From Sparassis latifolia (lineage: Eukaryota; Basidiomycota; Agaricomycetes; Polyporales; Sparassidaceae), in contig CM031553.1 of assembly GCA_018466975.1 (NCBI GenBank), forward strand, positions 806,001-870,000: a stretch of DNA of 64,000 nucleotides, in the 5' to 3' direction. Below, piece after piece: positions 38,082 through 50,312 of the stretch (its first letter is position 1; the number at the start of each line of letters is the position of its first letter). The notes beneath the pieces were generated by a model that saw nothing but the letters and a program-made list of their open reading frames with translations, was not told the origin of the DNA and searched no databases. The position numbers and the translations under genes are program-made.

Positions 38082-41000
38082 TCAGACATTACGATACTCA
38101 AACGCGGGAACACCAGGCTCGGCACTCTCAATGATCATTCTGCTGAAGTCCGAAATCATCTGAGCCTTGGCTTTATCAACAAGCAGGACCTCGGCGTCGA
38201 CCAAGTTCAGCGTCTTCTTCAGATAGGGCAAGATCTCATTCAGCACCGTCACCTCCGAGAAGGGGAGTGTCCGGTTGAACGCTGTGTGCGCGCCGAATTG
38301 CGTGATGCGTTTCTGCAGCAAACATTGGTCAGCCAGAGCAAATTATGAGGATACGAGTAATATACTTTAAACGCCTGTACGAATGGCATGGTGCGCTTGT
38401 CCTTGATGAGGCCTTTCTGCGTCAAGAGCTCCCGCACTTTCGCATCGTCGACCTTATCGTGCTCCTCCGAATAAGAGTCTTTCACGATCTGCACACACTG
38501 GTCCTGCCACTCGGGGAACTTCGTGACGACGTAGATGCGCACCGCGCGAGGTTTCGTGGGATCGTACGGCGCCTGCCCCTGTTTGCCCTTGTTCATCTTC
38601 TTGAGCAGCGACAACTCCGCATCACGCATCGTCTTGATCGTGCCGCGCATATACAGACCGGAGTCGATGATTGACCGGTCAACAGGATGTGTCACCTCCG
38701 GCCATCGCGCGAGATGCACCGACTTCGGCTCTTTGAGGACGGTCAGCCAGATGTGCTCGGCGAAGTGTGGCGCGATGGGTGTGATCAGGAGCACGGCGAC
38801 GCGTATCCACCAATGTACAAGATCGCGGTGCATGCCGACGTCTGATGTCACTTCACGATACCAGTCGCGGGTGGTCTGGAGCTCATAGAAGCCGTACTTC
38901 ATAGCATCCTTGTACTCCGTACTGAGAGGAACGGATGAGCAGACAGAAAGTAATGATTGCAGACAACGCACGCTTCATAGTACTCCTTGGTGGTGTTGAT
39001 CAGAGCGTTTACTTCCTCCTCGAAGATGATATCGTGGTAGTTGCGTGGACCCTCACGCAATTTCGACTCGCCCTGGGTCATCTCCTGTTCACCGGAGAGA
39101 TGTTAAGCTTTAAACACCCAAACTTGGAATGTAAGACACCCACCTCACACCAGCTGATCAGGGTGTGCAGACGAAGGATGTTCGCATTAGCAGTCTTCTC
39201 GTCAAAATTCGCGTCCTCAATGCCGTCGCCAGCATCAGCCAAGCAAAGGCGAGTAGCATCAGTTCCAAATTTCTTGATGCACTGGCGCATGGTCATTGAG
39301 TTACCCTTGCTCTTTGACATCTTTTGCCCATTGACCATCAAATGGCCGTTCGTGCGCATGCTGAGCGGCCACTTGTCCTCGGGAAAAAGTGCAGCGTGGA
39401 CGTAGATACAGAATGTCAAGTGGTTGGGGATCAGGTCCTTGCCGGACGACCGGACATCGAAGGGATAGAAGTACTCGTACTCGTGCTTCATGATATCGAT
39501 ATCCTTCTTAGAGACACTGGCAGACTTGGGCCATGGGCCATTGCGGAAGACGTAGTCCCATACGTCGTCCGTCAACTGCTCTGGCTTGACGTCCAGCAAT
39601 CCGGGGTTGCGACCGTAGATATCACCTTCTCCTTGTCAATAGATATGAGGGGCTGCAGAAGGGAAGACTTACTGTGCAGGAAGTGTGCTACAGTGTAGTA
39701 CGCCATGTAGATCGTCGAGTCACTCAAACTCTCCACCAAAAATTGAGGATCCCAAGGGAGCTTAGAACCCAATCCGTACGTTCTTGCGCAAGCCCACTTG
39801 TTCAGCCAGGCCAAGACTCCTTCGAATCCGTTACGGGTCTCAGAGTTGTAAGTTTCCATCCTAGCCACTAGTCTGAAGGACTCAGTGAGGCAACCACACA
39901 AAGCTCATAAAATATGCACACTTTTCTGCCTGTGCCCTCCAAGAGGGCTCACCATAGTCCAGATACCACTGGTCCATCAGAGCAACCACGCACTCGTCAG
40001 AGCTGCGCGAGATTACCAATCCTTCGGGTTCTGCATATGCAAATGCGAGACCCTGTGCTATCATGCTATCGCGGACCTTGGCCTTCGCGAGCTGCACGGA
40101 CACGCCTTTGAAATCTCCGATGAGCATGGTACCACTGTAGAAGCCTTCCTTGTATGCGGCCTCCTTAGCTTCCAGTAGCTGTTTCGTGTCCTTTTGAGAG
40201 TTGATCTTGAGCTTCTTAACGAGAGCGGGCGCGATCATGTCACCGTACGTAGGGGAAGAGATCACAGGTACAGGGTCAATTGCTGCCCACGATGCCTCAA
40301 TACCGTAGAACTCGGGTTTCCTCCGCAGATCCATTAACGTCGCATAGTCGTCAGGTGAGTCAGACGGGACAGACGTGACTACACCGGTACCCTACATATT
40401 CATCGTCAATAAAGAGAATGATTGCTTACCAATGGTAGCCCACCTTGGTCGCAAGGACATTTTCCATTGGCAGTACGTATACTTCAGGATTGAGCGCGAA
40501 CGGCGCCTTCACTTTGGTGCCGACGAGGTCGGCTCCCGGAATGTCCACCAGTTGTTGGATCTGGCCGCGCACGGCCATGGTACCCTGGAAAGCCATGTTA
40601 CGTGCGGCGCGGTATGTGCAGACAAATGCCTCCTGATCGTTAATCGCGAAGACGCCATATTTAATCGAAGTGCCAACGAAGCAATTTGTTTGACCATACC
40701 TGTCGTGTGACCCATATTCAGAGAAAAGTGAAACCAGAAATTTTGCTTACTGCACTCACATGGTTTCCGGTCGGAGGGTAGCCGCTACAAGGAAGACCTT
40801 CCGACCGCCTACCTTGGACACTACCTGCTGCTTCGCGGCCTCACTCCAGTGAACGACTTCCATTTTGATGCCAGTGTACTCTTGAGGTCCAAGCGCCTCA
40901 CCCTCAGATCGGTCGTGGTCCATACACGGTTGGCCGTCCTTCGGACTGTAGATCGTGTAGCGCTCACCGAACTTAATCTTGCCCATGTCATGCAATTTGT

Positions 41001-41830
41001 TCACCTGCCAGCGGACGAATGTATCATAGTAAGGGTTCCGATCAGTCGTAATGAAGGACCTTCGCCAGTCTATCCGTGATCCAAATGCGTTGTTATCCGC
41101 CTATCGAACAGGTGAGTCAGCAACATGCATCCGAACGGCAGACAGCTCACCATACAGATTGGCGGGAAGTACTGAAGCCAGTAATACGGATCCGCGAACT
41201 TCTTGATCTCTGAGCGCTGTATGCCCATAGACTCCATGATTTGGTATTGGTACTGCAGACCAGTCGCCTTGGCAGCGATCTTGCCCTTCTTGGCTTTGTC
41301 GTGAGCTTTCACATGAGCAGGTGCAATGTTGGCAGTGGAAGTCAATGCGTCATGCAGCTCTTCTTCAGGTCCGGGAGGGTGGCGGTCAAACTCAGGGCCA
41401 AACATTTCTATTTCCCGAATAATTTTGTCGGAAGCAGCCTGATATCTGGTTTCAGGCGAGTGCAGCACACGACATCTCAATATACGGGACATACCTTGAT
41501 GGGCATTCCCGTGCAATGGAAGGCATGAGGAAACAAGACGCGCTTCCCCAACATGCGATGATACCCAGCAGCGAATTCAATTTTGGAGATCGTGAATGCA
41601 TGACCGAGATGCAAGGAGCCGTTCATGTACGGGAATGGGAATGTACCAAACCATTTCGGAAACTTTTCCCTGATCTCTGCTGGCGACAGCCCTGCTGTCT
41701 CCTCCAAGGTTGGTGCGTTCGTCTCGAACAAACGCTGCTCCTGCCACTGCTCTTGGTACTTCTTTTCCAGACCAACTAGTAGATCACGCTTGTTGGTCTG
41801 CGCGAGTTCCATAGTGTTCGCCGACGCCAT
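38082..41830 (-). CDS. Leucyl-tRNA synthetase, cytosolic (class I)
   Basis: Charges tRNA-Leu with leucine in the cytosol. The start at 41830 gives [18 protein letters not shown]; a second in-frame Met seven codons on is possible. Class I signature HLGHA sits in [18 protein letters not shown], and KMSKS in [12 protein letters not shown] near 39310. Between them the editing (CP1) domain includes [16 protein letters not shown] and [16 protein letters not shown], with the conserved T-rich and GTG-type elements. The C-terminal anticodon-binding and extension domains run through [23 protein letters not shown] to [13 protein letters not shown], stop at 38082. About 1090 residues in some ten exons with short introns; eukaryotic-type length and editing insertion. 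Lacks a mitochondrial presequence. Confidence 0.96.
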
Positions 41831-42324
41831 GGTTGATACAAAGCCCGATAAACGAGTGGGACGTGCAACACGTCGCGAGAGTGTAAGAATTGTGAACAGC
41901 CGTAGGAAGCAGGGTATAAATCAGTTTTGGTGGACCGCAATCGATGTCAACTCGAGTCAGACCGATGAAAAAATGTCACACCTGAAGGTGTCCCGGGGCC
42001 TACCTCCATTCAAGACCCCATGCATACTACTGAGCCGTTGGCATGTAAGTATCAAGGCGACACACACCAAGCAGCTAGAAGCCTAAGTCAATTTAGAACC
42101 TATGCACAACAGGGAGGTTTTTCACGATCTAATATACAGGATGATTTAACACAGGCTCTTTCTGAGATAACTCCGTGGCCCGTGGGAATTCGCGTGAGCG
42201 CCACGCACGTGATATATATCATATACGATCACGAGCAGAGCGCGTCGCAACGAGCGCCAACTCTTCTCCTGACCACTTGCCACAGCGGCCAACTGAACTT
42301 GATTTCTCCCACCCATCTTATGTT
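41831..42324. promoter_or_regulatory. Divergent promoter region LeuRS/ERCC6L2-like
   Basis: The 494 bp between divergent ATGs. It contains a CACGTG box at 42206-42211 overlapping a TGATATATATCA palindrome (42210-42221). CACGTG is the core of bHLH and some bZIP sites. Which gene it serves is unknown. Confidence 0.45.
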
Positions 42325-45300
42325 ATGCCCGCAGCTCGCGACCATATTGACAGGGAAAAAGTGCCTGTTTCACCTAGTATGTTTGATTTTTTCTGTCGAA
42401 TCGAGTGGAAGCTGAAAATTGTCCAGAATTCGTGCATTCTGCCCCGATTCCGCTAGGTTTCTTCTCAGCATTGCACGTATATGTCTTCATGCGTTAATAC
42501 TCAAAATCTTAGAACCAGACTCTGACCCTGATTTTAATCCTGGGGCTTATGTATGTGAGCCTCCAAAGAAGGGGCGAAAGTCGCGGAAAACTGCTAGTCC
42601 GAAGGGGCATAACCTACCGAGAGACGCCCTTGACAGCACAGGAACCGAAAAAAGGACCAGAAAGCGTAAGTATATCACGATTATGTGTTACCTGACTGAA
42701 CTGATTGTTGCACCTCCAGAAACTACTCAACGGCATGGTTCTACTTCGCAGAACCCGTTATTGGAATATTTCGGTAGGTATTCTTTGGACACTGTTATAC
42801 GTTGTAGTTGTAACGTCTTGTTCTATACACATAGGTGAACTTGTGAATGACTTGGGTTTGGAGTTAGCTTCAGAAGACGAGGGCAAGAAGGACGATGAGC
42901 TCGACGACCCCGATGTTTTTGCAGATAACGAGGAAGATGAAGAGCAAGTGGAAGAGCAAGAAGGAGAGGAAGCGCATGGTCTCAAGACATACACTGCTCT
43001 CATCAGGGAGTCCCAGTCACAGGCGCAGTCAGCGGCAGAAGACTCCGCTACAGGTATGTCGAAAAACGTTCTCATTGTTTTTGCACAAATATCTAGCGCC
43101 GCCCTCGTTTCCCAGAATCAGAGACAGAACCAGACGACGATACACCTATCGCGCCCGCCACTTCCAGTCTGCTGAAGCGGAAATCCACAACGCCACCCAG
43201 CGGAGCTCCAAGGCCGCCTTCGAAGAAAGCCAAGACTGAGAGCCCAGACGATTCCGTTACAGAGCCCGAGTCGGACGAAGACCCCAATGCCTCTGTGGCT
43301 AGGTTCAAATCTCGAGGTATTCATCGTCCATTCTTTCCCGTCTTCTTGACATAATTTTTGCCTTAAGAAGATAAACCTGTTGGCAAGAGATCACCCTCTG
43401 ACTCAGTGACTGAATCTGAGACCGAGTCTGAGTCTGAGGCCGAACTGTCGGATTCTGAAGACATGCTTAACGGAAAGGTATGTCGGATTATTGGATGCAC
43501 CCAATACACCATTGGCTGTCCCTGACACATCTTCTACCATCGACAGGAATCACATACGCTCCATCCTAGGCCAACTTTTCCGTTGAAACCTAAGCAGAAA
43601 CTTCTTGGGCCACTTGTTCTCGACAGTTCTCATGAGGTTCCTGCTCGTATCAACACATTCCTCAGAGAGTATCAACGCGGTGGCGTGCGCTTCTTTTGGG
43701 AGCGCTACGCTGATGATAAGGGCGGTCTGTTAGGTGATGACATGGGATTGGTGAGTTTTGTCCTCGCGCCAAGCTATGGGCTACATAATCTCATTGTACA
43801 TCGCTGAATCCTCCTGCAGGGTAAGTTCTCCCCATATGAATATATCCGTCGACATGCCCACTCGCTATGCTCCAGGAAAAACAATACAAGTGATCTCGTT
43901 CCTCTCTGCCATCATGCAGAAGCATGGCGATGAGCGCGATATCGAGCGACGCCGTAAACATGTCTCAGACGTCCAGGACATAAGCAAGGACTGGAAGGAG
44001 CGCAGAATACTCCCTCCTGCGAATGCGACATGGCCCACTTGTTTGATTATTGCCCCCAGCAGCGTGGTGGGGAATTGGGAGAGGGAGTTTGAGACGGTGA
44101 GCGGCCCCGGCTCTAATCACCAGTAAAGAAACCTGATGAAATCTGCCCAGTGGGGCTACTTCGAAGTTGGGATGTATGTTGGTACACCCTCAGCGAGAGC
44201 AGATGTCCTGAACGACTTCAGAATGGGAAGACTGGACGTAGGTGAGGCTGAGCATTGTGTTGAAGTTTCCTCGGCTGGTACTCATATTCACTCTCTTGCC
44301 TCTGCCTATCTCCGTATCGCAGTTCTGACATCCTTCGATGTGGCTCGGCGAGACATAGAACTCCTTGACGAGCTGGCTTGGTCATGTGTCATCATTGACG
44401 AGGTTCATCGTGTGAAAAACCCAAATTCGAAGATCACAAAGGCATTCAGCCAGTTCGAATGTTCGATCCGGTTTGGACTTACCGGAACGGGTAGGCTCAA
44501 ACATCATTCCTCAGCTTGTCTAGGATGGATTACTCATTGTGTGATGCTCACTAACAGCGATTCAGAACTCGTATTTGGAGCTATGGAACATTTTGAATTG
44601 GACAAATCCCGGCTTGGTGGGCACCAAAGGCCAATGGGAAGGATACGTCGTGAAACCTCTGACGGTCGGCCAGAGCAAGACTGCCTCGGACGAGGAGCAC
44701 ATGAAGGCTGCCGTGAGTAACGTGATTCCTATAAGAGCTCTTCTGTACCTGATTGGCCGCATAGCTTGTTGCAAAAATACTGAAGGAGAAGCTGCTACCG
44801 AAATTTTTCCTTCGAAGGTATGTATTGTTTTCGATCCCTGTTAGCGAAGTATCGATTGCGTGCTACATTCTCACAGGACCAAATTTATCATCAAAGATCA
44901 GGTATTTTTTGTTCAGGCAACCCGACTCAATGGCGGTCGCAGTGAACTGACGAATGTTTGAATTGAATCTTTAGCTTCCAAAGAAGATAGATGAAGTGGT
45001 ATTCTGTCCATTAACTACGAAACAGACCGAAGTATATAAACGGATCATCAATATGGAAACCGTACAGAACCTCATACGGAAGGACGAGCCCTGTGACTGC
45101 GGTTCGAGAGAATCGTCAGTACCTTGATTTACACGCTCCGTGCACACGCTCAGCGTGCTCTTGCATGCAAAATATCACGAGCGACTCATCGCTGATTATT
45201 CGGGGCAGGCGGAAAAGGTGCTGTCACCCGTTTGACAAGGGTGACTTATTCAAGTATATGTCAACTCTGATCAAGATCTCCAACCATCTCGCTCTGATCT

Positions 45301-47366
45301 TGCCCTGTTGAGTGCTTCCTATGCTCCGTCCGATCTAAAACTCACCGTATCTATCATTCTGTCGACTAGCTCCGACGGATACCGCCGAACAGGTGCCCTC
45401 TTCCAATCTATCACTGCGGGTTTTTCCTGACAATTGTGTGCTCCTTACTTTTTTGTGCTGTCTTTCCCAGACTGCTCGAAATCGAGAGTTGGCCCGGGTT
45501 GCATTCCAGGGCGAAGCTGTACCAAAGTACGGCCCTGCAATACTGACCCCACGCTTCTGCGGAAAATGGATGGTAATGTGGTCATTCAATAAGCATCTGT
45601 CTGACTTCTTCCTTATGTCAATTCACAGGTATTGGAGACATTGCTGGAGGAATGGAAGAAAGACTCAACTAATAAAGTCTTAATTTTCACGAAGTCAGTC
45701 AAATTACTGGAAATGCTGGAGTTCCACCTTGGGTCTCTTAGTAAGTGTACATCACCGTCATGTTCTCCATATCTGAATGTAATGTGCTTAGGCCTGGGCT
45801 TTGTAAAGCTAGACGGTTCTACAAAGCAGTCTGAACGTAAGTTTACGCTGTCTCTTGCTGGGGGATGACAACTGACGGCCGGATAGGTATGTCGATAATC
45901 GACAAGTTCCACGAAGACCCAGACATCGTTATTTTCTTGATATCCACGCTTGCAGGAGGAACCGGCCTTAACTTGACTGGAGCGAACAAAGTGGTTATCT
46001 TTGGCAAGTGGATTCATGCGTATATACGCAGGCGGGGTCACTGACCCACCGTCGTAGATCCCAACTGGAGTGGGTATGCCTCTCAATGTTGCGAAACTCA
46101 CCCTTTTAATCCTCTTGTCTGTCTGTCCTAGATCCTGCGCATGATTTGCAAGCAATGGACCGTGCCTATCGCTTTGGCCAGACCAGGGATGTTTCTGTGT
46201 ATCGGTTGTTGGGTGCAGGTTCCATTGAGGAGTTAATATACGCGCGCCAAGTCTACAAACAGCAACAGATGCTGGTCGGATATAATGCGAGTTTACAGAC
46301 CAGGTGAGGCCCGTCCACGTCCGCTATGTATCTTCCTGTCTGACTCTTCTTGACGCCAGATATTTCGAAGGTGTTCAAGGTGAGAAAAACAAGCAGGGTG
46401 AACTGTTTGGGATGAAGAACATCTTCAAATTGCATGAGCATACATCGACCACGAAGATGGCGGTAAGTACGATTGAAAACTGTGCGATTAGATCAAACAA
46501 CTCTCGATTCATATAGATTGAACGAGCGAGCCTTGTGGATCTTGATTGGGCTTTGGCACACTTAGACGCAAAGAAGAAGAGAAAATCAAGCCCTTCGGCC
46601 TCGCAATGGGTGTACGAGGCGGAGGCAAAAGGCGGCAAAGAATATGTGTGTTCTAAGATATTTGTCCGCAACTGTTGGAGTTTGACCATCATGCATTCAC
46701 AGGGAGATCTTAGTGGTCTCGGTGCATTACTTCTGGACGATAGTCAGTCCTCCTCTCCACACGTTGACCGTTAACTCACTCGATTTCTCGCGTAGGTACG
46801 CCGAAGCTCGATGACCAAAATTCAGATATCCAGAAGACACTGAACGACATCGGCATCAACTACACTCACCGAAACGAGGATCTTATCGCTGAGAGCGCCA
46901 TTGAAGGACAACGACTACAAGCAATGATTGAGGTAAATTTCATCTTCTAATCGCATGCATTTGTTAAACACTATCATGTGTAGGAGAAGAAGAAGGCTAA
47001 GAAGAAAGCAAACATTCAACAGAAAGAGGCGGCGGACAAATCTCCGGAGCCCGAGTGGCCACCAAAGCGGAAGCATCACAAGCCTCCACTCACTCCTCGG
47101 GACAAGTAAGGTCATTCTCTCACATGCTATCCGGTACTCAAAGGGCCTTCAGGTTGTTTGCACGCCAGTTGGCCTTGATTCAATTAGGCATGATTAAGAC
47201 TGCTTCTGATCTTTCTGGGTTCGCTCAGCAATTGTGAGTGTCTTGTCTTCACATGCTCGTCATCAGGAGAGTCATTCATGGGTATTGTAGTGCCAGGAAG
47301 ACGCCGGAAGAACAGAACGATATATTAGCTCAGTTGGATGCACATGCGAAGAAACACCACATCTAG
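42325..47366 (+). CDS. ERCC6L2/Rad26-like SNF2-family DNA-dependent ATPase
   Basis: Chromatin/DNA-repair translocase of the ERCC6L2 group. Start ATG 42325 ([17 protein letters not shown]); the chain continues at 42513 with [23 protein letters not shown]. An acidic N-terminal region is followed by [37 protein letters not shown] (motifs Q and I). Later come [33 protein letters not shown] box [14 protein letters not shown] and [16 protein letters not shown]. The second lobe has [72 protein letters not shown]. The C terminus ends KKHHI. More than twenty exons. Correct joining needs a 1-nt exon (43820), a 12-nt exon (46058-46069), a 23-nt exon (45370-45392) and a GC-AG intron (46014-46057). All helicase motifs are intact after joining. 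Convergent with the METTL14-like gene. Confidence 0.9.
43820..43820 (+). other. Candidate single-nucleotide exon (G) of the ERCC6L2-like gene
   Basis: Upstream intron 43751-43819 (GTGAGT..CTGCAG, 69 bp), exon G at 43820, downstream intron 43821-43875 (GTAAGT..CTCCAG, 55 bp). With this base the joined codons read MGLGKTIQ, the Walker A motif. Without it the frame is lost right after MGL. Confidence 0.65.
46058..46069 (+). other. 12-nt microexon of the ERCC6L2-like gene, after a GC-AG intron
   Basis: Intron 46014-46057 starts GCAAGT (44 bp) and ends GTCGTAG. The 12-nt exon then contributes to FDPNWN. Intron 46070-46131 (GTGGGT..CCTAG) follows, and the chain resumes with [16 protein letters not shown]. 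The joined sequence matches the SNF2 block before motif VI. Confidence 0.75.
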
Positions 47367-47597
47367 GTCATCGGGGGTGTCAGTGAAGTTCCGGTTCTGG
47401 CTGCAATGATCTATACATGCTCCCTCACATCATCCGGACAACTTAGTCGTACTGCTGTTGCGCTTTCGTTGTGACGTTCCGACCGTCGTGTGCTGTTAGT
47501 GTTGTAACGACCTGTACTATATACCACGTCCACCAGTATATCATGCATATATAATATACTTGAACAGAGTGCGGAAAGCGTCCTGATCGATGAGATT

Positions 47598-49802
47598 TCA
47601 ATACGCACCGTCAAAGCCATCTCCGCCCCATTGGCCCATGCCCATACTCATGCCCATGTTAGAGTTCATGCCCGGGTTCATACCCATGTTCACTGCCATC
47701 CCCATGTTTCCCATTCCGTTCATACCCATCATGCCTTCTCCCATTCCACCATCCCACATCCCTCCCACAGTATCAACGAACTGTCCGTCGCCGTTCCCCA
47801 TCCACCCCATTCCGGCACCCATGCCATTAACCATGCCCATTGCCCCTGGCACCTGCTGCATCTGACCTCCCTCGAAGCCAGAGAAACCGCCACCGCCTTG
47901 CGCGAAGCCCATCGCCTGTTGATTCACCGGCATGCCCAGGCCCATGGTGTTCATCCCCTGCATATTCCCCATGTTCATCCCACCCATGCCATTCATGCCG
48001 TTCATGCCGTTCATGCCATTCATGCCATTCATGCCATTCATGCCGTTCATGCCATTCATGCCGTTCATGCCATTCATGCCGTTCATGCCGACCATGTTGA
48101 CATTCATACCCATGTCAGGCCACATCATACCCATGTCCGCCGCTCCTGCGAGTGTGTTCATGCCCATCAAGGGTTGGCCCATCATCCTGTTGGAACTGTT
48201 GAACCCGCTGCGATTCCCGGAGCCCGTATTACTGCCCATCGGCACCGCCACGGACATGCCCATAGCCATCGGAGTTGCGCTGGGTGCTGCGCCAGCGCCC
48301 ATGCCCATACTTGGATTCGCAGGCCCACCACGTACCGGCGACTTAGGCCGCAGCGCGTCGATTTCTGTTAAGACGTATTAGTACTCGCATCACGTCCAAT
48401 CAGGAAATTGTCAACGGCGTGCTGGCCCCGAGGATATTTTCTTTTTAGACAAACCTGGTGTCATGGGCACAACGGCCTTGCCTCCGTTTGCGAGCTCCTT
48501 GATACGGGCTTCCCATGTCTCCCTGTCCCACTTAACTGCGGTCTCCTGAGGGTCCACGGAGACCTCGACCTCCATTTTGTGTGCTATTCGCTCTTCTTCG
48601 CCTTCTGCAAGAGCGGTCACCCAACCCCGACGTGTCGTCCGCGCACGCCCAAATATTTCCAGCCTCCGTAAGCCGAGGCAAAAGTTCTCGATCAGCGTGT
48701 ACATCTCTGGAGGTTTGAGTGTTGGGTCGGAGGCATCGCCTTCCCAAATCATAACATCGGTGTCTAGATCGTGCGTGCACAGATGGTTAATTTTCACATT
48801 CTGATGATTCCGATCGTGCTTACCGACGTTGCAGTGCACGAACCAGCTGTCCGTTGAGCGCCGAACCGTGCCACGAATACCCATGAGACAGTGCTGTTTT
48901 GTCCGCGTGAGTAACGAAGTAGTGGGTGGATCTGTCTACATGCAGAGATATCGAAAATCAGATGATGGATCTGTGTGTGAAGAGGGCACTCACTCCCGGC
49001 CCCCGGTTACTCGTGTTATTAGTCTTGACCCAGACGATATCCTCGCATCGCCTGAAGCCCCATTTCGCCATCACCTCTCTACCACGCTCTAGTCCCTCAC
49101 CAGCGCCGCTACCGACCCACATCAACACGAAGGAAGGGTCGGCGGCCAGCGCCGGAATTGGAAGTTCTTGGAGGTCGTCCCATGTGAAGGACGAAGAGAA
49201 CGGCGGATCTATGAGAATAGCATCGAATTTCGAAGGATGGAGAGACGACAGCTCGGAGAATGATAAATAGGTCGGAGGAAGTGTGTGTGCGGCGACTGAG
49301 GCTTTCTTTAGGGCGAGAAGTCTCTGCTGCTTCGGATATCTATAATAATGGACAACATTGTACGTCAGACTCTGCAACTTTGCGAGCGCTATAAATATGG
49401 TACGATGACGAACTCTTCGAAGCGATGTTCGGGGTGGGCGCCAAGCACCCAGTTCTGAGGCCACTCCCCTCCGTCCACGTATCTCTGCGAATAGTCATTT
49501 CTGATAGTCTCCTCTTCTGGCACGTAATTCGGGTATCGCGCAACTCGCGCACGCTTGGCTGGTGGCAAATCTGGCCTATTCGGCCTCGGTTTCGTAGGTA
49601 GTGTTGGAGAAGAAGTTGGTGAGGGTGCAGGAGAACGAGGTGGAGACGGCATTAATGGATGATTTACCAAACCAACAGGTGGTGAAGCCAGTGACCTGAG
49701 TTGCCGGCGATGGTGTTTCTGCGCTGCACGAATGCGAGACACCAATGCAGAATGAGCGGCCAACAACGCGTTGGCCGAAGCGACGCAGTCGTGTGCACTC
49801 AT
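47598..49802 (-). CDS. MT-A70 family protein, METTL14/Kar4 type m6A-writer subunit
   Basis: RNA-binding partner subunit of the mRNA N6-adenosine methyltransferase; yeast Kar4 is the counterpart. The start at 49802 gives MSAHDCVASANALL. A Pro/Ser-rich region precedes DYSQRYVDGGEWPQNWVLGAHPEHRFE, joined by intron 49340-49413 (GTTCGT donor) to EYPKQQRLLALKKASVAAH. The methyltransferase-like core has FDAILIDPPFSSSFTWDDL, FVLMWVGSGAGEGLERGREVMAKWGFRRCEDIVWVKTN, then HCLMGIRGTVRRSTD, WFVHCNVDTDVMIWEGD and TLIENFCLGLRRLEIFGR. It ends EIDALRPKSPVRGGP, as METTL14 does, before a Met/Gly/Asn-rich tail (~230 residues) with about eleven GMN repeats, where vertebrate METTL14 has RGG repeats. DPPF replaces the EPPL of METTL14. 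Confidence 0.9.
47985..48090. repeat. 9-bp minisatellite coding for Gly-Met-Asn repeats
   Basis: About eleven to twelve near-identical 9-bp units (plus strand CATGCCATT/CATGCCGTT, differing only at synonymous positions) within the last exon of the METTL14-like gene. Confidence 0.9.
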
Positions 49803-50312
49803 ATCCACTCACACCTCTCCTAACAAGATTGTGTTGCACGAACGTACGGTTTCAAGTTCAGTGAATGGGTTCGACCTGTAAAGTCGGGATGCGAGTGAAA
49901 CCGTGGATCCTTGTTACGCGAGATGACTCCAGGTTGTGACAGGATAGAGATGGCTTCACGCCGTGAACCCCAAGTATGCTCGTCTTCGAGTGGCAGAAGG
50001 TGAAGTTGTTCCGTGTGAGTCGCCGCCGCCGTACTTAGAGCTATATGCAAACTCCGTCGTGTAAGCCTGTAATTCCTATATACAGCAAATAAAGAGGTCA
50101 GTAATTGAAAGTTCCAGTCAGCAGATATGTCGGGCGACAGACTAGCGGAGTGGACGCTACAGTCAAGCGCCCAGAGTCGATCATATATGCATCATGTGAT
50201 CTTCGGTGGAACAACTTTTGAGTGAGATTTATCGCCCCTCTGCACGACTGGTGTCGCGTGTTCAAGCCCCAACTTCCGCCATTATTACTCACCAGATTTG
50301 ACTTGCTTGGAC
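49803..50312. promoter_or_regulatory. Divergent promoter region METTL14-like/NOC2
   Basis: The 510 bp between divergent ATGs. No TATA box or known element recognised with confidence; AT-rich patch near 50060-50110. Confidence 0.4.

Noticed and set aside
47631..48381. Long plus-strand ORFs rich in His/Ala/Val and Met/Pro/Phe
   Set aside because: They are antisense shadows of the GMN-repeat tail of the METTL14-like gene; the 9-bp repeat keeps several frames open.
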